Assembly (NCBI GenBank): GCA_002007465.1
Contig: LNAC01000744.1
Span: 643,408 to 707,407 of the forward strand
Length of the DNA: 64,000 nucleotides
Direction: 5' to 3'
From: Ailurus styani
Lineage: Eukaryota > Chordata > Mammalia > Carnivora > Ailuridae
Made by a program: the position numbers and the translations under genes. Shown piece after piece: positions 37,665-50,397 of this stretch; the first letter of the stretch is position 1, and each line of letters begins with the position of its first letter. The notes beneath the pieces were generated by a model. It was not told the origin of the DNA. It saw only the letters and a list, made by a program, of their open reading frames with translations, and searched no databases.

Positions 37665-38216
37665 AATTCTCCAAATATGGTCTCTGGACCCCCTGGAGAT
37701 CTCTAACTCACTTGCAAGGGGTTGAGTCAAAACTATTCTCATAATAGTATTAAGATGTTATTTGCCTTTTTATTTTTCATTATTTCCTGAGTGTATGGTG
37801 GAATTTTCCAAGGACTACATAAAATATAAGCTAGTATACTTTTATGTTTTAAAAATGTCCCAGTCTTTGGCGCACCTGGGTGGCTCAGTGGGTTAAAGCC
37901 TCTGCCTTTGGCTCAGGTCATGATCTCAGGGTCCTGGGATCGAGCCCCGCATGGAGCACTGCATCGGGCTCTCTGCTCAGCAGGGAGCCTGCTTCCTCCT
38001 CTCTCTCTGCCTGCCTCTCTGCCTACTTGTAATCTCTCTCTCTGTCAAATAAATAAATAAAATCTTTTTTAAAAATGTCCCAGTCTTCGTTTTTAATAAG
38101 CTAAATGTCTCTAGATATAATCCACATGATGAATACTCCTCTTTGGGGTCTTCAATAATTTGTGGGCACGTGAAAGGGTCCTGAGAGCAAAAAGTTTGGG
38201 AGCTGCCACTCTAGGA
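37665..38216 (+). mobile_element. hAT-type MITE interrupted by a SINE
   Basis: ctccaaatatggtctctgga at the left and caaaaagtttgggagctgcc at the right are inverted ends. Inside are gtcaaaactattctcataat and aagatgttatttgccttttt, characteristic of a Charlie-group non-autonomous element. I did not settle the family name. Confidence 0.6.
37868..38070 (+). mobile_element. CAN SINE with perfect 17-bp duplication
   Basis: aaaaatgtcccagtctt at 37851-37867 and 38071-38087 bracket a complete SINE that has split the hAT element. The body contains a small internal duplication (gagccccgcatggagcactg). Confidence 0.96.
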
Positions 38217-38334
38217 GCAAAGCAAGGTCTGATAGTGTTGATAGTGTCTGAATTTGTTTTGGGAATAATGACCAGCCCTTCTCCATCTGTTTTGAAAACA
38301 GTCAAGAAGAATTGAGTTTAAATGACCACAAGAG

Positions 38335-38514
38335 GGGCGCCTGGGTGGCTCAGTTGTTAAATGTCTACCTTCTGCTTGGGTCATGATCCCAGGGTCCTGG
38401 GTTAAGGCTCCCTGCTCAGCGGGAAACCTGCTTCTCCCTCTCTCACTCCGCCTGCTTGTGTTCTCTCTCTTGGTGTGTTTCTGTCAAGTGCATAAATAAA
38501 ATCTTAAAAAAAAA
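38335..38514 (+). mobile_element. CAN SINE
   Basis: Head gggcgcctgggtggctcag, tail cataaataaaatctt. Duplication aaatgaccacaagag on both sides. Confidence 0.95.
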
Positions 38515-38959
38515 AATGACCACAAGAGGAAGTAAAGTTAACTGTTCAGGAGCACTTGTGTTCATTTTGGAAGATCTATGAAATGCAGAGGTGAGATGGA
38601 CTCAGGTCTTTTGAAAGATAATTCTTCGTGTGGACTACCCTGAACAGTCCTGTCCTTGGAATCACTTTGATCTAGGACTCCCCAAAAGGGCCTCACAAGT
38701 TTAGGTACTTGTGGTATAAGATGTCCTCCACTAGTGCAGCGTCTGCTCAAGGCGACGGGGTGGTGGGACCCTGCATGTCACCCATGTCCACCCCCTCAGA
38801 GGGCGGTTGTATTGTAAAACCGGTGAGCATGATCAAAGTTTCACTTTCATGAAACAATGCACTTTCTCCTGGTGGATTTTGTCTTCATTTTGCCATAAAC
38901 TGTGATTGTTCTGCCTCTTTTCTTGGCCGGTTTGTCTTCCCAGCCAACAATTTCAGGCA

Positions 38960-39172
38960 CCCCTTCGCCAGGCACTGGGCTCGGTGCTTTCTGTACATGG
39001 GCTAATTTAATCTGCAGGCAGTCTTGGGAGGAACCAGTTATTTTTGGTATTTCCAGTGTGCACTTGAGAAACTAGGACTCGCAGTATCTGCAAGGTGCCC
39101 AGGCAACACAGCTGACGGAGGCCGGCCCAGCTCTCATACCAGCATTGAGACTTAACGTTCTTGCCACTGGAC
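38960..39172 (-). repeat. MIR remnant, reverse
   Basis: ccaggcactgggctcggtgc, gggctaatttaatctgcag and cttgagaaactaggactcgc read as a reverse MIR. Confidence 0.75.
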
Positions 39173-39289
39173 CATTAAATCCGAGGTTTTATTGTGAGTG
39201 TGGGGTGGGGAGGGGTGGAGTGAAGAGGGGAGAATACTGGGGCAGGCCATAGCCTCAGAGAGTAAAAAGGCCAGGAGCAAGAAGGTGGA

Positions 39290-39425
39290 ATGGATTCATG
39301 GTTAAGAAGATGGACTCTGGAGCCAGTCTGTCTAGGTGTATATTCTGGTCCTACCACTTGCTGGTACTGTGACTTTGGGCAAGCTACTAAACCTAATTGC
39401 CTTTCAGATCTTGAAATTAAGTGGG
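39290..39425 (+). repeat. MIR remnant
   Basis: agatggactctggagccagt, ctggtactgtgactttgggc and aagctactaaacctaattgc are MIR core words. Confidence 0.8.
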
Positions 39426-40146
39426 AGTACTTCTAGAAAATGTAGAATTCGAGCAAGGAAGGCTTAAAAGAGAATAGGGTTATCTGCTTGTGAGCCTTTG
39501 ACCTGTTTTATGTTCATTCCAAACTTTGAAGCTTGATGCAGTCATCGTTCTCCATAATGAGAATATCCATAATGAGCTATCCAAGGTTAAGGCTACACAT
39601 TTTCAAAAGGCATGTTTTCATCATTCCTACCCCACCTCCCCAGAATATGCCACTTCTATTTATAAAATGATTATGTATTCATAAATAAATGGATTTGGGG
39701 GTGGGGTGGCGTGGGAGGAGGCCAGGGATATGGGAAACACTGATCCTCTGGAAATAATCATCAAAAGGTGCATTATCAGCTCATTTGTACTAGGCTCAAA
39801 CCCATGAAAAGAATACAGCTGATAAAGACCACTGAGATCATGTGTGAAGAATGAAAGGAAAAGTGTCCTGCACCAGGCTGGTTAAATAGCCCCACGAAAA
39901 AGCAGGGGAGGGCTTCCTTGATAAGATGAAATCCCCTTGTCCTTGTGAAACTAGGCTCAAGTTCCTCTCTCTCCCCTAACTCTGCTCCTGGGCGAAAAAC
40001 TGGACCTAGTTTCGGGGCAGCTTCCAACTCAACATCTACCTCCATTCCAGGACATTTGTAAATACTCAGTTCTGAGGGGAGGGAAGAAAGCCTCACTAGT
40101 ATGGGAACCACATTCACATTTGTAATTTTTTAATTTATTAGCAAAA

Positions 40147-40175
40147 CGTTTGTTTGTTTGTTTGTTTGTTTGTTT
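40147..40175. repeat. (TTTG)n tetranucleotide repeat
   Basis: About six TTTG units in intergenic sequence. Confidence 0.9.
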
Positions 40176-40470
40176 TTTCGGGACATTTTAGGCAAACCAA
40201 GGGCTGAATCACATTGATTATTGCTTGTGGCCTGTTAGCTTTGGACAAACCCTTTTGGAGCCAGCCCTGTACCTCCCTCTGTGGGAATGTTTTTATGTGA
40301 GATGGCAACTGATACTGGTTTATGTGTAATGTTCCCCCTCTAGTGGCCAGACTGTGTTTGGTCTTTGCTGTTTTCTTACAAATGCTCTCTAGAGTTGGAG
40401 AGCTTTTTATTTAGGGGTACTCTGATTTGGGAAGGCTAGGGAGAGGGGACAGAAAAAGGGGGTGAAAACC

Positions 40471-40683
40471 TTTTTTTAAAAAGATTTTGTTTATTTATTT
40501 ATTTATTTATTTATTTATTTGACAGAGAGAGAGAGAGAGAGACAGTGAGAGAGGGAACACAAGGAGGAGGAGTGGGAGAGGGAGAAGCAGGAAGTTCCTG
40601 CTGAGCAGGGAGCCCGTTGCAGGCTCCATCCCAGGACCCTAGGATCATGACCGGAGCTGAAAGACTCAGCCACCCAGGCACCC
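40471..40683 (-). mobile_element. CAN SINE with internal deletion
   Basis: Long (ATTT)n start and ccacccaggcaccc end. The segment between gctgaaa and gactcagccac is shortened relative to other copies. Flanks tgaaaacctttttt and tgcaaacctctttt are the duplication. Confidence 0.92.
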
Positions 40684-41219
40684 TGCAAACCTCTTTTCCA
40701 TGTAAAAAAAAAAGTTCTAAAGTGTTTGTCCATCCCAATCTCTAGCTTTACATTTTTTTAATTAAAAAAAAATTTTTTTAAGTAATCTCTACACCCAACA
40801 TCTGAGCTTTGGACATGTGTGGGAATGAGGACCTGAAGTCAGTCTGCTAGCAGCTTCTCGATGATGTGTGGTCTTTTGATTCCCCGGGGCATGTGCTTTG
40901 TTGGGATCTGTGGGTTTGGCAATTTTAAACTTCGAGCTTGGAACTTTTGTGTCCTAGAATGTCTGCAACAAGTTGGCTTCATGATAGAGGATAAACTATT
41001 ATTTATTGCCTTGTGCATCCTCCGAGTGTCACTATTTATAAATGAATCAACTGGAACTGCAATTGGAGAATTCCAGCTGAATTTCTTCTTAGTTAAAAAA
41101 AAAGTGTGAATTATATTTGTCATCACCTTTGATGTGTTGTGGCAGTGGTGGGGGAGGTGGACATCATGCCTAATCAGACACAAAAAAAGGTGTGTTGGTA
41201 AAGAAATAAGAGTCTTTTT

Positions 41220-41220
<1 letters not shown>

Positions 41221-41252
<32 letters not shown>

Positions 41253-41441
41253 GATTTTATTCATTTATTTGACAGAGAGAGAGAGAGAGATCACCAGTAG
41301 ACAGAGAGGCAGGCAGAGAGAGAGGAGGAAGCAGGCTCTCTGACGAGAAGAGAGCCCGATGCGGGCCTCGATCCCAGGACCCTGAGATCATGACCTGAGC
41401 CGAAGGCAGAGGCTTTAACCCACTGAGCCACCCAGGCGCCC
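41221..41441 (-). mobile_element. CAN SINE with long (TATT) tail
   Basis: Duplications aataagagtcttttta at 41205-41220 and aataagactcttttta at 41442-41457 bracket it. Confidence 0.95.
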
Positions 41442-41639
41442 AATAAGACTCTTTTTAAAGGGAAAAATAATGTTGGTGAATTTCTTTTCTCCATTTGCTC
41501 TCTGCCCAGTTACAAATGCTTAAGGAATGCTTGTTGTACCTTAAACTATTTCAAATAATAGGTTCTAAAAAATCTCCCTGGCTTGTAGCCTTGTAAGTCT
41601 CCTGATTTTTTGAAAATTTAAAACATAATTTTATCTGGT

Positions 41640-42012
41640 ATCATAATAAAAAGAAAAAAAAGAAGAGAAAAGCTATGTATTTGTTCATAGCAGGATGAGA
41701 AAGAGACTCCTAAATCTTAAAGGTTAAAGCTTAGGTTAAAAGATGAATAAGTTCTGGAATCTAATGCTCAGCATTGTGGTTATTGTCAACAGTACTGTAT
41801 TATATACTTTAAAGGTGCTAAAAGACTAGATCTTAAATGTTTTCACGACAAAAAAGAAGTGGTAATCATGTGACTTGATGGAGGTGTTAGGCAACGTGAG
41901 GGTGATGATCATATTGCTGTATATAACATGTTATAAACATATTTCAAATTAACACAGTTGTACACATTGAATTTACACCATGTTATTTATGAACTGTATC
42001 TCAATGGAGGAA
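41640..42012 (+). mobile_element. Old L1 3' end
   Basis: aaagactagatcttaaatgt, gtggtaatcatgtgacttga, cagttgtacacattgaattt and tgaactgtatctcaatggag match L1M terminal sequence in order. Confidence 0.65.
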
Positions 42013-42139
42013 AAAAAACAGGAAGAGGGATAAAAGCATAGATTTTAAAAGTACTGCAGAATGTTACCTATATTTTTGAAATGAATAGTGAAGGCACATT
42101 TATTTTCTCCCCCTTGTCATGTTAAAATATATTGCACAA

Positions 42140-42331
42140 GGGACGTCTGGGTGGCTCAGTCAGTTAAGTGTCTTGCCTTTGACTCAGGTCATGATCCCAG
42201 GGTCCTGGAATCGAGCCCTGCCTTGGGCTCCTTTCTTAGCAGGGGGCCTGCTTCACCCTCTCCCTCTGCCTGCCACTTCACCTGCTTGCACTCTCTCTAT
42301 CTCTCTGTGAAATAAGTAAATAAAATCTTTA
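42140..42331 (+). mobile_element. CAN SINE
   Basis: gggacgtctgggtggctcag to gaaataagtaaataaaatct; duplications aaaatatattgcacaa and aaaatatatatattccacaa. Confidence 0.93.
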
Positions 42332-43039
42332 AAATATATATATTCCACAAAATATTAAATACTAAAATATTGAAATTAAAACCATTAAAGAAATATGCTA
42401 CAAAAATAATTATAGTAATACAGACTGATTTAAATGGAAAAATAATAAAAACCGATTTAAATGGGAAAAAACATTCCTTTTGAAAAACCAAAATGCCCTT
42501 AGTCTCTCAACTGTATCATTATTCTAAACACCTCTGCTTCATGGTGGGAGGTTTGCTTGAACTGAATTCCTGATATCTACTCTGATCAAATTCTGCTTTA
42601 GGTCATCCTTCTCATTGTTCTCTTTTTTCTCTTGTCACTAGACTAGCCAGAGCTTGTATCTGAGATGGGAGAACAAATTTGGTAAGATGCTGATGCTTTC
42701 TGGCAATAATGCCAGACCATGTGATGTTCTTTGTCACTTCTTTTGGGTACAGCCAGTTCAGAACAAGATGTTCTCTTATGAGGCTTTAAACTGGTTTTTG
42801 ATGGTCAAATATTCAAAGAAGCATTCCTGAAGACAAAAGCCAAATCACATACATCTCCTTACACTGGGAATATTATGTGGAAAAATCCTGTTTATGGGGA
42901 AGGAGAAGAAAAATGAAGCAAGTTAATGAGTTAATTTCTTTAAAGCATGCTTAACTTTATACTTTAGGGAATAAACAAACTTCCCAAATTTGTCAAAGCC
43001 CCGAGTCTGAGACCCTGTGTCCTACAAGCTGATTCTCTC

Positions 43040-43403
43040 TTAGTTTTCAGGAAATGTTCCTCAGTACCTCCAGGTGCATAGGCCAGAAACTGTAGTGTCA
43101 TTCTTGACCTATCTCTGTCATCTCCCACATCTCATCCTTCTGCAGGGCTGGGCGCTACTGCTTCCTAAATACACCTTTCGGTCTGTTTTTCTCCGCCTTC
43201 AATAGTCCAAGCTGTGAATCTGCCTCAGACTACTCTAAACAATCCCCTGATCGGTGTCCCTCTCGCCCAAACCCTCTGGCCTCCACTCCAAGACCATTCT
43301 TCTCACTAGAGCCATTTCTTTTAAAGGTATAAATGTGGTCATGTCCCCATTCTGCTCCAACTCCACTGGTGGCTTTCCATGTAATTTCAGGAAGAATATT
43401 ATC
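43040..43403 (+). repeat. L2 LINE remnant
   Basis: tcattcttgacctatctctg, gctactgcttcctaaataca, cccctgatcggtgtccctct and ggtcatgtccccattctgct are in the order of the L2 3' region. Confidence 0.65.
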
Positions 43404-43811
43404 TTAGTGGGCTTGGGCTACTCTGACAAAATGCCATAGACAGGACGGCTTAAATGACAGATACTGATTTCTTGAAGTTCTGGGGTCTGAATAGTCTGAG
43501 TTAAGTAGCTGGCTGATTCAATGTCTGGTGAGGCTCTCCCCCGGACTTATAAACAGCTGTCTTCTGTCTGTGTGTTCACATTCCCTTTCCTTGGTGTGTG
43601 CTTGTGGAGAAAAAGAGAGACAGAGAGACACCACAGAGAGACATACGTATCTCTTCCTTTTCTTATAAGAGTGCTGATCTCATCGTGAGGGCCCATACTA
43701 AACCCTTATCTAAATATAATTAACCCCTCCCCCAGGAGGTAATACCATCACATTGGGGGTTAAGGCTTGGATCTATGAATTTCAAGGGATACAAATATTC
43801 AGTTCATAACA
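43404..43811 (-). mobile_element. MaLR-type LTR (MLT1/MST-like), reverse
   Basis: tgggctactctgacaaaatg, atgtctggtgaggctctccc, ttataagagtgctgatctca, taccatcacattgggggtta and attcagttcataacaa are the reverse of a MaLR LTR. It is a solo LTR with no internal region. Confidence 0.75.
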
Positions 43812-43978
43812 AACATCAACAATAACATGGCCTATAGAGCTTTGCATTCTCAAGAGGGTGAGACTCAGAAAAAGATGACACACACAAATTACATGGCACA
43901 AGGCAGCAAGAGGTGGGAGCAATGTAAATGATCAGAAATGAATGGGTTGAGGCTTTCTGTGGTCACACTGTGTTGAGT

Positions 43979-44150
43979 AGTGGTCCTCAAAGTGTGGTCT
44001 GCAGTTCAGTGGCATCAGCATCACCTGGAAACTTCTAGAATGCAAGTTCTCAGGTCCTACTCCAGATCTACGAAATCAAGAACTCTAGGATTTGAGGCCC
44101 TCTGAGTGATTTTGATTGGGGCTGAAACTTGAGAATATTGGTATAGTGAA
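43979..44150 (+). mobile_element. MER5-like hAT MITE
   Basis: agtggtcctcaaagtgtggt, ggcatcagcatcacctggaa and ggtcctactccagatctacg are MER5A words in order. Confidence 0.8.
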
Positions 44151-44310
44151 TCCTGTGTGCTGTGCCCACTCCCCCCTTGCCAAGGATGGAAGGATTTATT
44201 TTCCTAGCTGCTGAGAGTGCTGTTAGTCTTCTCATCCAAGACCACACCCCTTTTCAAAGACAGTCTGCATCAGGTGACCTGCTGATGCAGGAATTTAAAG
44301 GCCCCATTTT

Positions 44311-44524
44311 GGGGCGCCTGGGTGGCACAGTTGATTAAGTGACTGACTCTTGATTTTGGCTCAGGTCATAATCTTAGGGTTCTGGGATTGAGCCCTGTGA
44401 GGGGCTGCATGCTCAGCAGGGAGTTTGCTTGAGATTCTCTCTCCTTCTCCCCCCTGCTCACATGCACACACTCATGCTCTCTCTCTCTTTCAAATAAATA
44501 AATGCATCTTGGGGGGAAAAAAAA
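44311..44524 (+). mobile_element. CAN SINE
   Basis: ggggcgcctgggtggcacag to caaataaataaatgcatctt. The duplications aaaggcccca and aaaggccaca flank it. Confidence 0.9.
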
Positions 44525-44850
44525 GGCCACACTACAGTGCACTAGGATGAGAGGCAACCATGAAAGGCCACCTCAGCTTCAGAGCTTCTTAGGTCGGCTG
44601 TGGTCTCTGTTGAGATTTCATTGCAGCCCAGCTTCTTCTTTGCCTAGTCTGCTTCCTTTCCTTCTATTCCACAGGTGCTAATCTCAACAGCACCCCCTCA
44701 TAATCTCTCCACACTCCCACCTTCCTCTCAGAGTCTTCTTCCCAAGGAATGCAAACACATGTTTCACAGAGATAGGATCTGAGTTGAGCTTTTAGAGAAG
44801 GTTGGGAAGCTGAGGGTTGCTGGAGGGGAGGTGGGTGAGAGGAGGGAATG

Positions 44851-44985
44851 GCTGGGTGCTGGACGTTGAGGGCACGTGATGTAATGAGCAGTGGTATAGA
44901 AATGATGAATCACTGACCTCTACCTCTGAAACCAATAATACATTTTATGTTAATTAATTAAATTTAAGTTAAAAAAATAAAATGC
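44851..44985 (+). mobile_element. Carnivore L1 3' end fragment
   Basis: tgatgtaatgagcagtggta, tgatgaatcactgacctcta, aaaccaataatacattttat and an A-rich end match the terminal part of carnivore L1s. Confidence 0.65.
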
Positions 44986-44991
44986 CAAAAG

Positions 44992-45069
44992 AGAGAGAAA
45001 GAAAGAAAGAGAGGAAAAAAGAAAGAGAAAAAGAACAAAGAAAGAGAGAAAGAAAGAAAGAGAGAAAGA
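44992..45069. repeat. (GAAA)n polypurine tract
   Basis: Mixed GAAA/GAGA units follow directly on the L1 tail and precede the SINE at 45075. The frames through it are artefacts. Confidence 0.95.
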
Positions 45070-45074
45070 TGGGA

Positions 45075-45275
45075 GGGGTGCCTGGGTGGCTCAGTTGGTT
45101 AAACGTCTGCCTTCAGCTTAGGTCATGGTCCCAAAGTCGTGGGATTGAGTCCCACATAGGGCACCCTACTCAGTGGGGGATCTGCTTCTCCCTCTGGCCC
45201 CCTGGCCCTCCCCTTGCTCATGCTCTCTCTCTCTCTCTCTCTCTCAAATAAATAAATAAAATCTTTTTAAAAAAT
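45075..45275 (+). mobile_element. CAN SINE
   Basis: ggggtgcctgggtggctcag to tcaaataaataaataaaatc. Confidence 0.92.
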
Positions 45276-45784
45276 AAAGAAGGTTGGGGAAGAAGTCAAT
45301 ACACAATGATGGGGAGGGTGGCAGGATCTGAGATGGGAGATGTCCCAAAGGAAGAAAGCAGTGTGAGCCAAGTTTATCTTCAGGCTTGTTTAGAAAATGG
45401 AGAGCTACCCAGATGGGCTAGATTATAAAATGAGAAGGGAGTTGTAGGGCTTTGCTCAAAGAGTAAACAGTGGAAGAATTAAGGTGCCTTGATAAGGAAT
45501 TTGGACTTGATCCTAAAGATAATGTCAGATTCATTACACTAACATTTATGAGTTTGTTCACTCAACAGTGCCCGGTAAGTGCTGCAGAGATAGTAGTGAG
45601 CAAAAACAGACCTGATCCTAGTCCTCACGGAGCTCACTTTCATGGGGAGCTAGACATAGACATAGACATAATTCACACACCCCAAATTAAAGTGTTTCAA
45701 AGACCTATGAAGTGTAGACATAATACATGGATCCTAAATAGAGACCCTCCCACTGATAAAGTTGAGAATATAAGTGAGGTCCAG

Positions 45785-46440
45785 AGCTGACAACCAAGAA
45801 AGAATTCTTAAGACGTTTCTGGTGCAAAAAGTTGATTCTACTAAAGCACGGGGACGGGACCCATAGGCAGAAAGAGCTGTTCCCCTGGGGTTGTGAGGGG
45901 TGGCTGATTATATACTATGGGGTTGAAGGAGGTAAAGAAAAGGGAGAGTTTGAAAGAACTTTCATGTATTAAAGAAGACACATAGGATACTGGAGGCTTT
46001 GCTATTTGTCTAGTTAAGGTTGTTTTTTCTTGTAGTAAGGTATTAACAGTAAGATAGTTGAGAGCATCGTGGACGAATGTCACACTCCTGCTATCACATG
46101 TCCTTATCAATGAGCTTTAGGTTTGGAAGAAATTTAACTTTATTTACATTTCCCTGTGCCTCAGCCTCCCTCAATTTTATGGAGGGGAAGATGATGTTAG
46201 GGCTTCAGGAACTGAGTTATGGGTCTTTGGAAGTTAGGCTATTGATAAGAAAGCCTCTTCCTTGTAAATCACTAGAACATTTGTAAATGGAGGAAGATTC
46301 AGGTCTCGCAGGATTGCAATCTCTATAAGTTAACTTTTTGTTCTTCCTTTAGGGCAGCCAGGAATGCCTGAGGAATGTCACACATGTCACAGGGGAAAGA
46401 AGGGTGTAGGGTGGCAGCTTCTGCTTTGTTCTCAGCTTGC
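45785..46440. other. Unresolved repeat-like segment, possibly LTR-derived
   Basis: gaaagaattcttaagacgt, ttctactaaagcacggggac and gggacccataggcagaaaga look familiar from carnivore interspersed (LTR-like) repeats, but I cannot name the family or define ends. No retroviral coding sequence is visible. Confidence 0.3.
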
Positions 46441-46490
46441 CTTCTGTTCCCTCATCATCACTCTAATTTTTGTTTCTGCTTTTTCTAAAA

Positions 46491-46686
46491 TTAAAAAAAA
46501 ATTTTTTTAAAGATTTTATTTATTTGACTGAGAGATTACGAGTAGGCTGAGAGGCAGGCAGAAAGAGAGGAGGAAGCAGGCTCCCCGCTGAACAGGGAGC
46601 CCGATGTAGGGCTCCATCCCAGGACCCTGAGACCAGGACCTGAGCTGAAGGCAGAGGCCTTAACCCACCGAGCCACCCAGGCACCC
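46491..46686 (-). mobile_element. CAN SINE
   Basis: atttttttaaagattttatt to ccacccaggcacccc; duplications tgtttctgctttttct and tgtttctgttttttct. Confidence 0.94.
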
Positions 46687-46709
46687 CTGTTTCTGTTTTT
46701 TCTAATTGG

Positions 46710-46905
46710 ACTACGAATGCTTTGAGAATGAAGATTGCTTTTTGTCCCAATTTCCAGAATGTAACATAATAGGTGCTCAGAAACATTTGGTGAATGAATT
46801 ACGAGCTCAGGAAGTCAACTTCACACCACATAGCACAAATTAGATACTTGACAAATGTTTGTGAGTGAAAGAATGAATGAATTCAGTGAATGAATGAATA
46901 ATCGA
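46710..46905 (+). repeat. L2 3' end remnant
   Basis: acgaatgctttgagaatgaa, agaatgtaacataataggtg and cagaaacatttggtgaatga match the L2 terminus. A (GAAT)n run follows at 46870-46900. Confidence 0.65.
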
Positions 46906-48099
46906 ATTGTTTAGGGGACTAGACAGTTCAGCCAGAACTACTTCCCAAGTGCTGGTCTTGGCTAGGAGATTTCAAGTGATTATGTGCCCCTTTTCCCTAT
47001 GTCACAACGACTTTTCTTTCTGGAAGGATGGGATAGTCAGTTTATTGTGAAATACTCTTACTATAAAAAAAAAAGTCAAAAATTTGGTAACTAAAATTGT
47101 CTTAAACTAGCCAGAATTTGGGGAGCAATTTCTATAGGGTCAGTCAGTTCGGGTAGTGGGAGACTGTAGTGTCTGTTGAAGGTCAAGGCTTAGTCTTTGA
47201 GCTCTCTTTAATTCCTACCCTTGAAAGATCTGAGGATGTATACCAGTGAGTCTACGATTGGGGGTGGGGTAGAAGGAGGTGAAGAAAGGGGAAGGAGGTT
47301 ATTTTCATGAGTTGGGGAAGACAGGAGGAACAGATGGTCAGCAAAGCAAACGCCTCTAACATAAACAAATGCAATTTGTAAAACTCCTTGAGGGCCAAGG
47401 GAGCTCTAATTGAGGGGATTCAATTATGTTCAAATACAGGCAAGAGGAATAGGTCTCTGATTTGTATGGAAGCAATTTCTTTGTCCACCTACTATGCACA
47501 AATGCTTTGAGGTGGCGGAAGTTTAGGGAAGAAGACAGATGTGGACAAGGGGTGGTGGGAGGGTGGAGTGTGGGCTGGTCAAAGAGAGGGGCATGGTGAG
47601 CCGAGGCCGTGGGACATGTGGGGTTGTACTTAGTGGCATCAGTACTCTGTGACTGCCCTTAGAAGCAGGGAGCATTGAGTCTGTCTGGACCAGAGGACTA
47701 ACGAAGTTAGCAAAGCAGTACACAGCAGGGATGGTTATACGATAAATCAAGTAATTTGTATTTTCCCAGTTCAACCATGGGAAAGTGGCATTGAGGACAA
47801 GGCTGGGGCAGGTGGTGGAGGATGATGAATGACAAGGAGACAGCAGGCTGATGGAAGTGGTGAATAGCTAGCAGCAAACACAAACAGAAGAACGAGGGAA
47901 GGAAGGACAAAGTGAAGGGGAAATAAAATAGAATATATTGCTGGCTCTCTTGTTATTTTAGCTACCTAGTATGAATGTAAACAAGCAGCATAGGAAATGG
48001 AGGGTAAGAAATCCTAGCAATATCTGAAAAAGGTTTCAGGATGAAGAAAATCCAGAGTATTCTCTACAAAGAAGGCAAGGGTAAGAATAGTGTAAATTA

Positions 48100-48100
<1 letters not shown>

Positions 48101-48135
<35 letters not shown>
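48101..48135. repeat. (CA)n microsatellite
   Basis: About 17 CA units in intergenic DNA. Confidence 0.97.
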
Positions 48136-48137
<2 letters not shown>

Positions 48138-49902
48138 CTCTTCTAATACCCTCTGCAGGCAAAGGTAATCATCCTGCTTCCTTAAGCTTCTTCCAAAAGT
48201 GAATAGCAATTGTCAAGGTGAGGGATGAGAGAGGAGCATGGCTTTTCGAAGAGGACCTTAGAGAAATAAAGAAAAGTGAGAGATGTGGTGGAAAGGCAGT
48301 CAGGGGTCTTCTCGTCATGTTGAGAAGGTTGGGCTGCCTCTTGAGTATGGTGAGGAGTCACGGAGGGTTTAGACCTGGGGAGAATGCACAGAGGGGATGG
48401 CAAGGCTGGAGGCAGAGAGGGTGTTGCAGGGAGGAAATGATGGCTACACAGCATAAAACAATAATAGGGTGAATAAAACAGATTTTAGACATGTGTCATG
48501 CGGCGGATTTATAGGATTTAGTGACTGATCACCTGTTCAGAGGAGGAGGAGGATGACTTGTAGCTTTGGGCAACAAGGTGGGAACCAATGGTAAATAACA
48601 ACATCCACAAGAATAGTATTCCAGGGAAATCCCTAATAGTCATGAAGCAAAAGGGAACTCCAACTTCAGGTTTTGCTTATGATTTTAGCTATACTTAAAT
48701 GACCAAAGACAGGTATCCTTTCATTTAAATAATTAAGAGATCCATTTGGGAGTTTATTCTAATATATCCATAACCTATGCCACCAAGACAGACCTACTGT
48801 TATATTGAAGCTAAATGAATCTTGGTGTAACCAAAGATGTCTATGATAATATACTGTCTTTTCTGTTCTGTATAGCACACTGTTAACCCAGAAATATGTC
48901 TGAAATGATATCTAAATTTGTATGGTACTTAATTGTCTATCTGTATCCATTATTTCATGTGAGCCTTGCCAGAGAAGTTCGTTCCTTCCCTCCCTTCTCA
49001 GTGTGAAGGCTGGGACAGCTTGTGGGAGAGCCACAGGCAATACGCAGAGATGGATAAAAGTCACAGACCAAGCTATCTTCCTACTTTGACAAAAATCTCT
49101 TCATAACCACAAGAATGGAAAACATGTATAAGGTTGTGTTTTTTATATGACTGAAAATTGGCAAAATATCAAATATGACTAAATTTAATTATACTTGTTC
49201 ATGCCTGGGCATCCAACCGAGCGGGCAGTGTTTAAATGGATAATAAAGTTATGACCTGAGTCATGAATCATTACATATTTATTTCAAAAAATTGATTTTT
49301 TTCTCATTTCCTTTTTAGTGAAATCATAAATTGTGTTGCTATAAGCAAGCTTTTCACATAGTCGGTGTTCTCTTAACAAGGATTCCAAATGAGACCATCT
49401 TTCTTGAGTCAGTATAGCTCTTTGGTAGTTGTTTTGTTTGTTTGTTTGTTTTGTTTTGTTTTGTTTTTTTACTAATTTCAATCTGAAAAAGCTTCGCTTT
49501 GCAGAGACAGAGTTGAAAATAAACCATGAAATTTACTTATCCTGTTCAAACACCGTAATGAGATCTCATTTAATGAATTATTATTGTGGAACCTATTTTA
49601 ATTTCATAAATAAACAACTATCACTTAAATTGCCATTTTAACTATTTCTTAATGTAATGAGAAACAACTAGTGTGAAATAATGTGCAGAACCAACATCAA
49701 ACTTCTAGACCCACACATCTGCAAGTTTAAAAGTAGTATGACTTGGTTAATGTTGCAAAATATTTCTGTTTCCATATGCAACTGTAATGAAAACAGTATG
49801 TTTTCATGTAACGTGTGAATACCTCTGAAACCACAGAGAATCAGGAAAACTGACATTCAACCCTACAAGGGAGCCTCACCTTGTTATTCAAGAATTGCAT
49901 TC

Positions 49903-50104
49903 AGGGGTGCCTGGGTAGCTCAGTGGGTTAAAGCCTCTGCCTTTGGCTCAGGTCATGATCTCAGGGTCCTGGGATTGAGCCCTGCATCAGGCTCTCTGCT
50001 CAGTGGGGAGCCTGCTTCCTCCTCTCTCTCTGCCTCCCTCTCTTCCTACTTGTAATCTCTCTCTCTCTCTGTATCAAATAAATAAATAAAATCTTAAAAA
50101 AAAA
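49903..50104 (+). mobile_element. CAN SINE
   Basis: ggggtgcctgggtagctcag to atcaaataaataaataaaat; duplication aagaattgcattca on both sides. Confidence 0.95.
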
Positions 50105-50397
50105 AGAATTGCATTCATGCCATCTGAGACGAAGGATCTGGCAAGTTAATTGATTCATGTTCTTATTAAGCCGAACATTTCTGTTCTTCATAATCTCACC
50201 ACACTCTGAAGCAGTGCACATCTCTGATCATGGAAATAGCCACGATCACAGGATTTAGCACACTTGTGTTTTGTTTTGAGGACATATGGTGAGCGGAGAA
50301 GCGTTTTGCTGAGTTCTTCCCTAGAGTAGTGTTCAGCAGTTATCTGTGACCAGTTTCCAAGGGAGAGGCACCCACGTCTTCTTTCCTTTTCTTGTAA

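Noticed and set aside
39776..40117. 113-residue minus-strand frame in intergenic DNA
   Set aside because: It is open but resembles no family I know, has no splice or homology support, and a frame of this length is expected by chance in 64 kb.
45470..45790. 106-residue plus-strand frame with DIDIDIIH
   Set aside because: The DIDID run comes from a short tagacatagacatagacata repeat, and the rest resembles no known protein.
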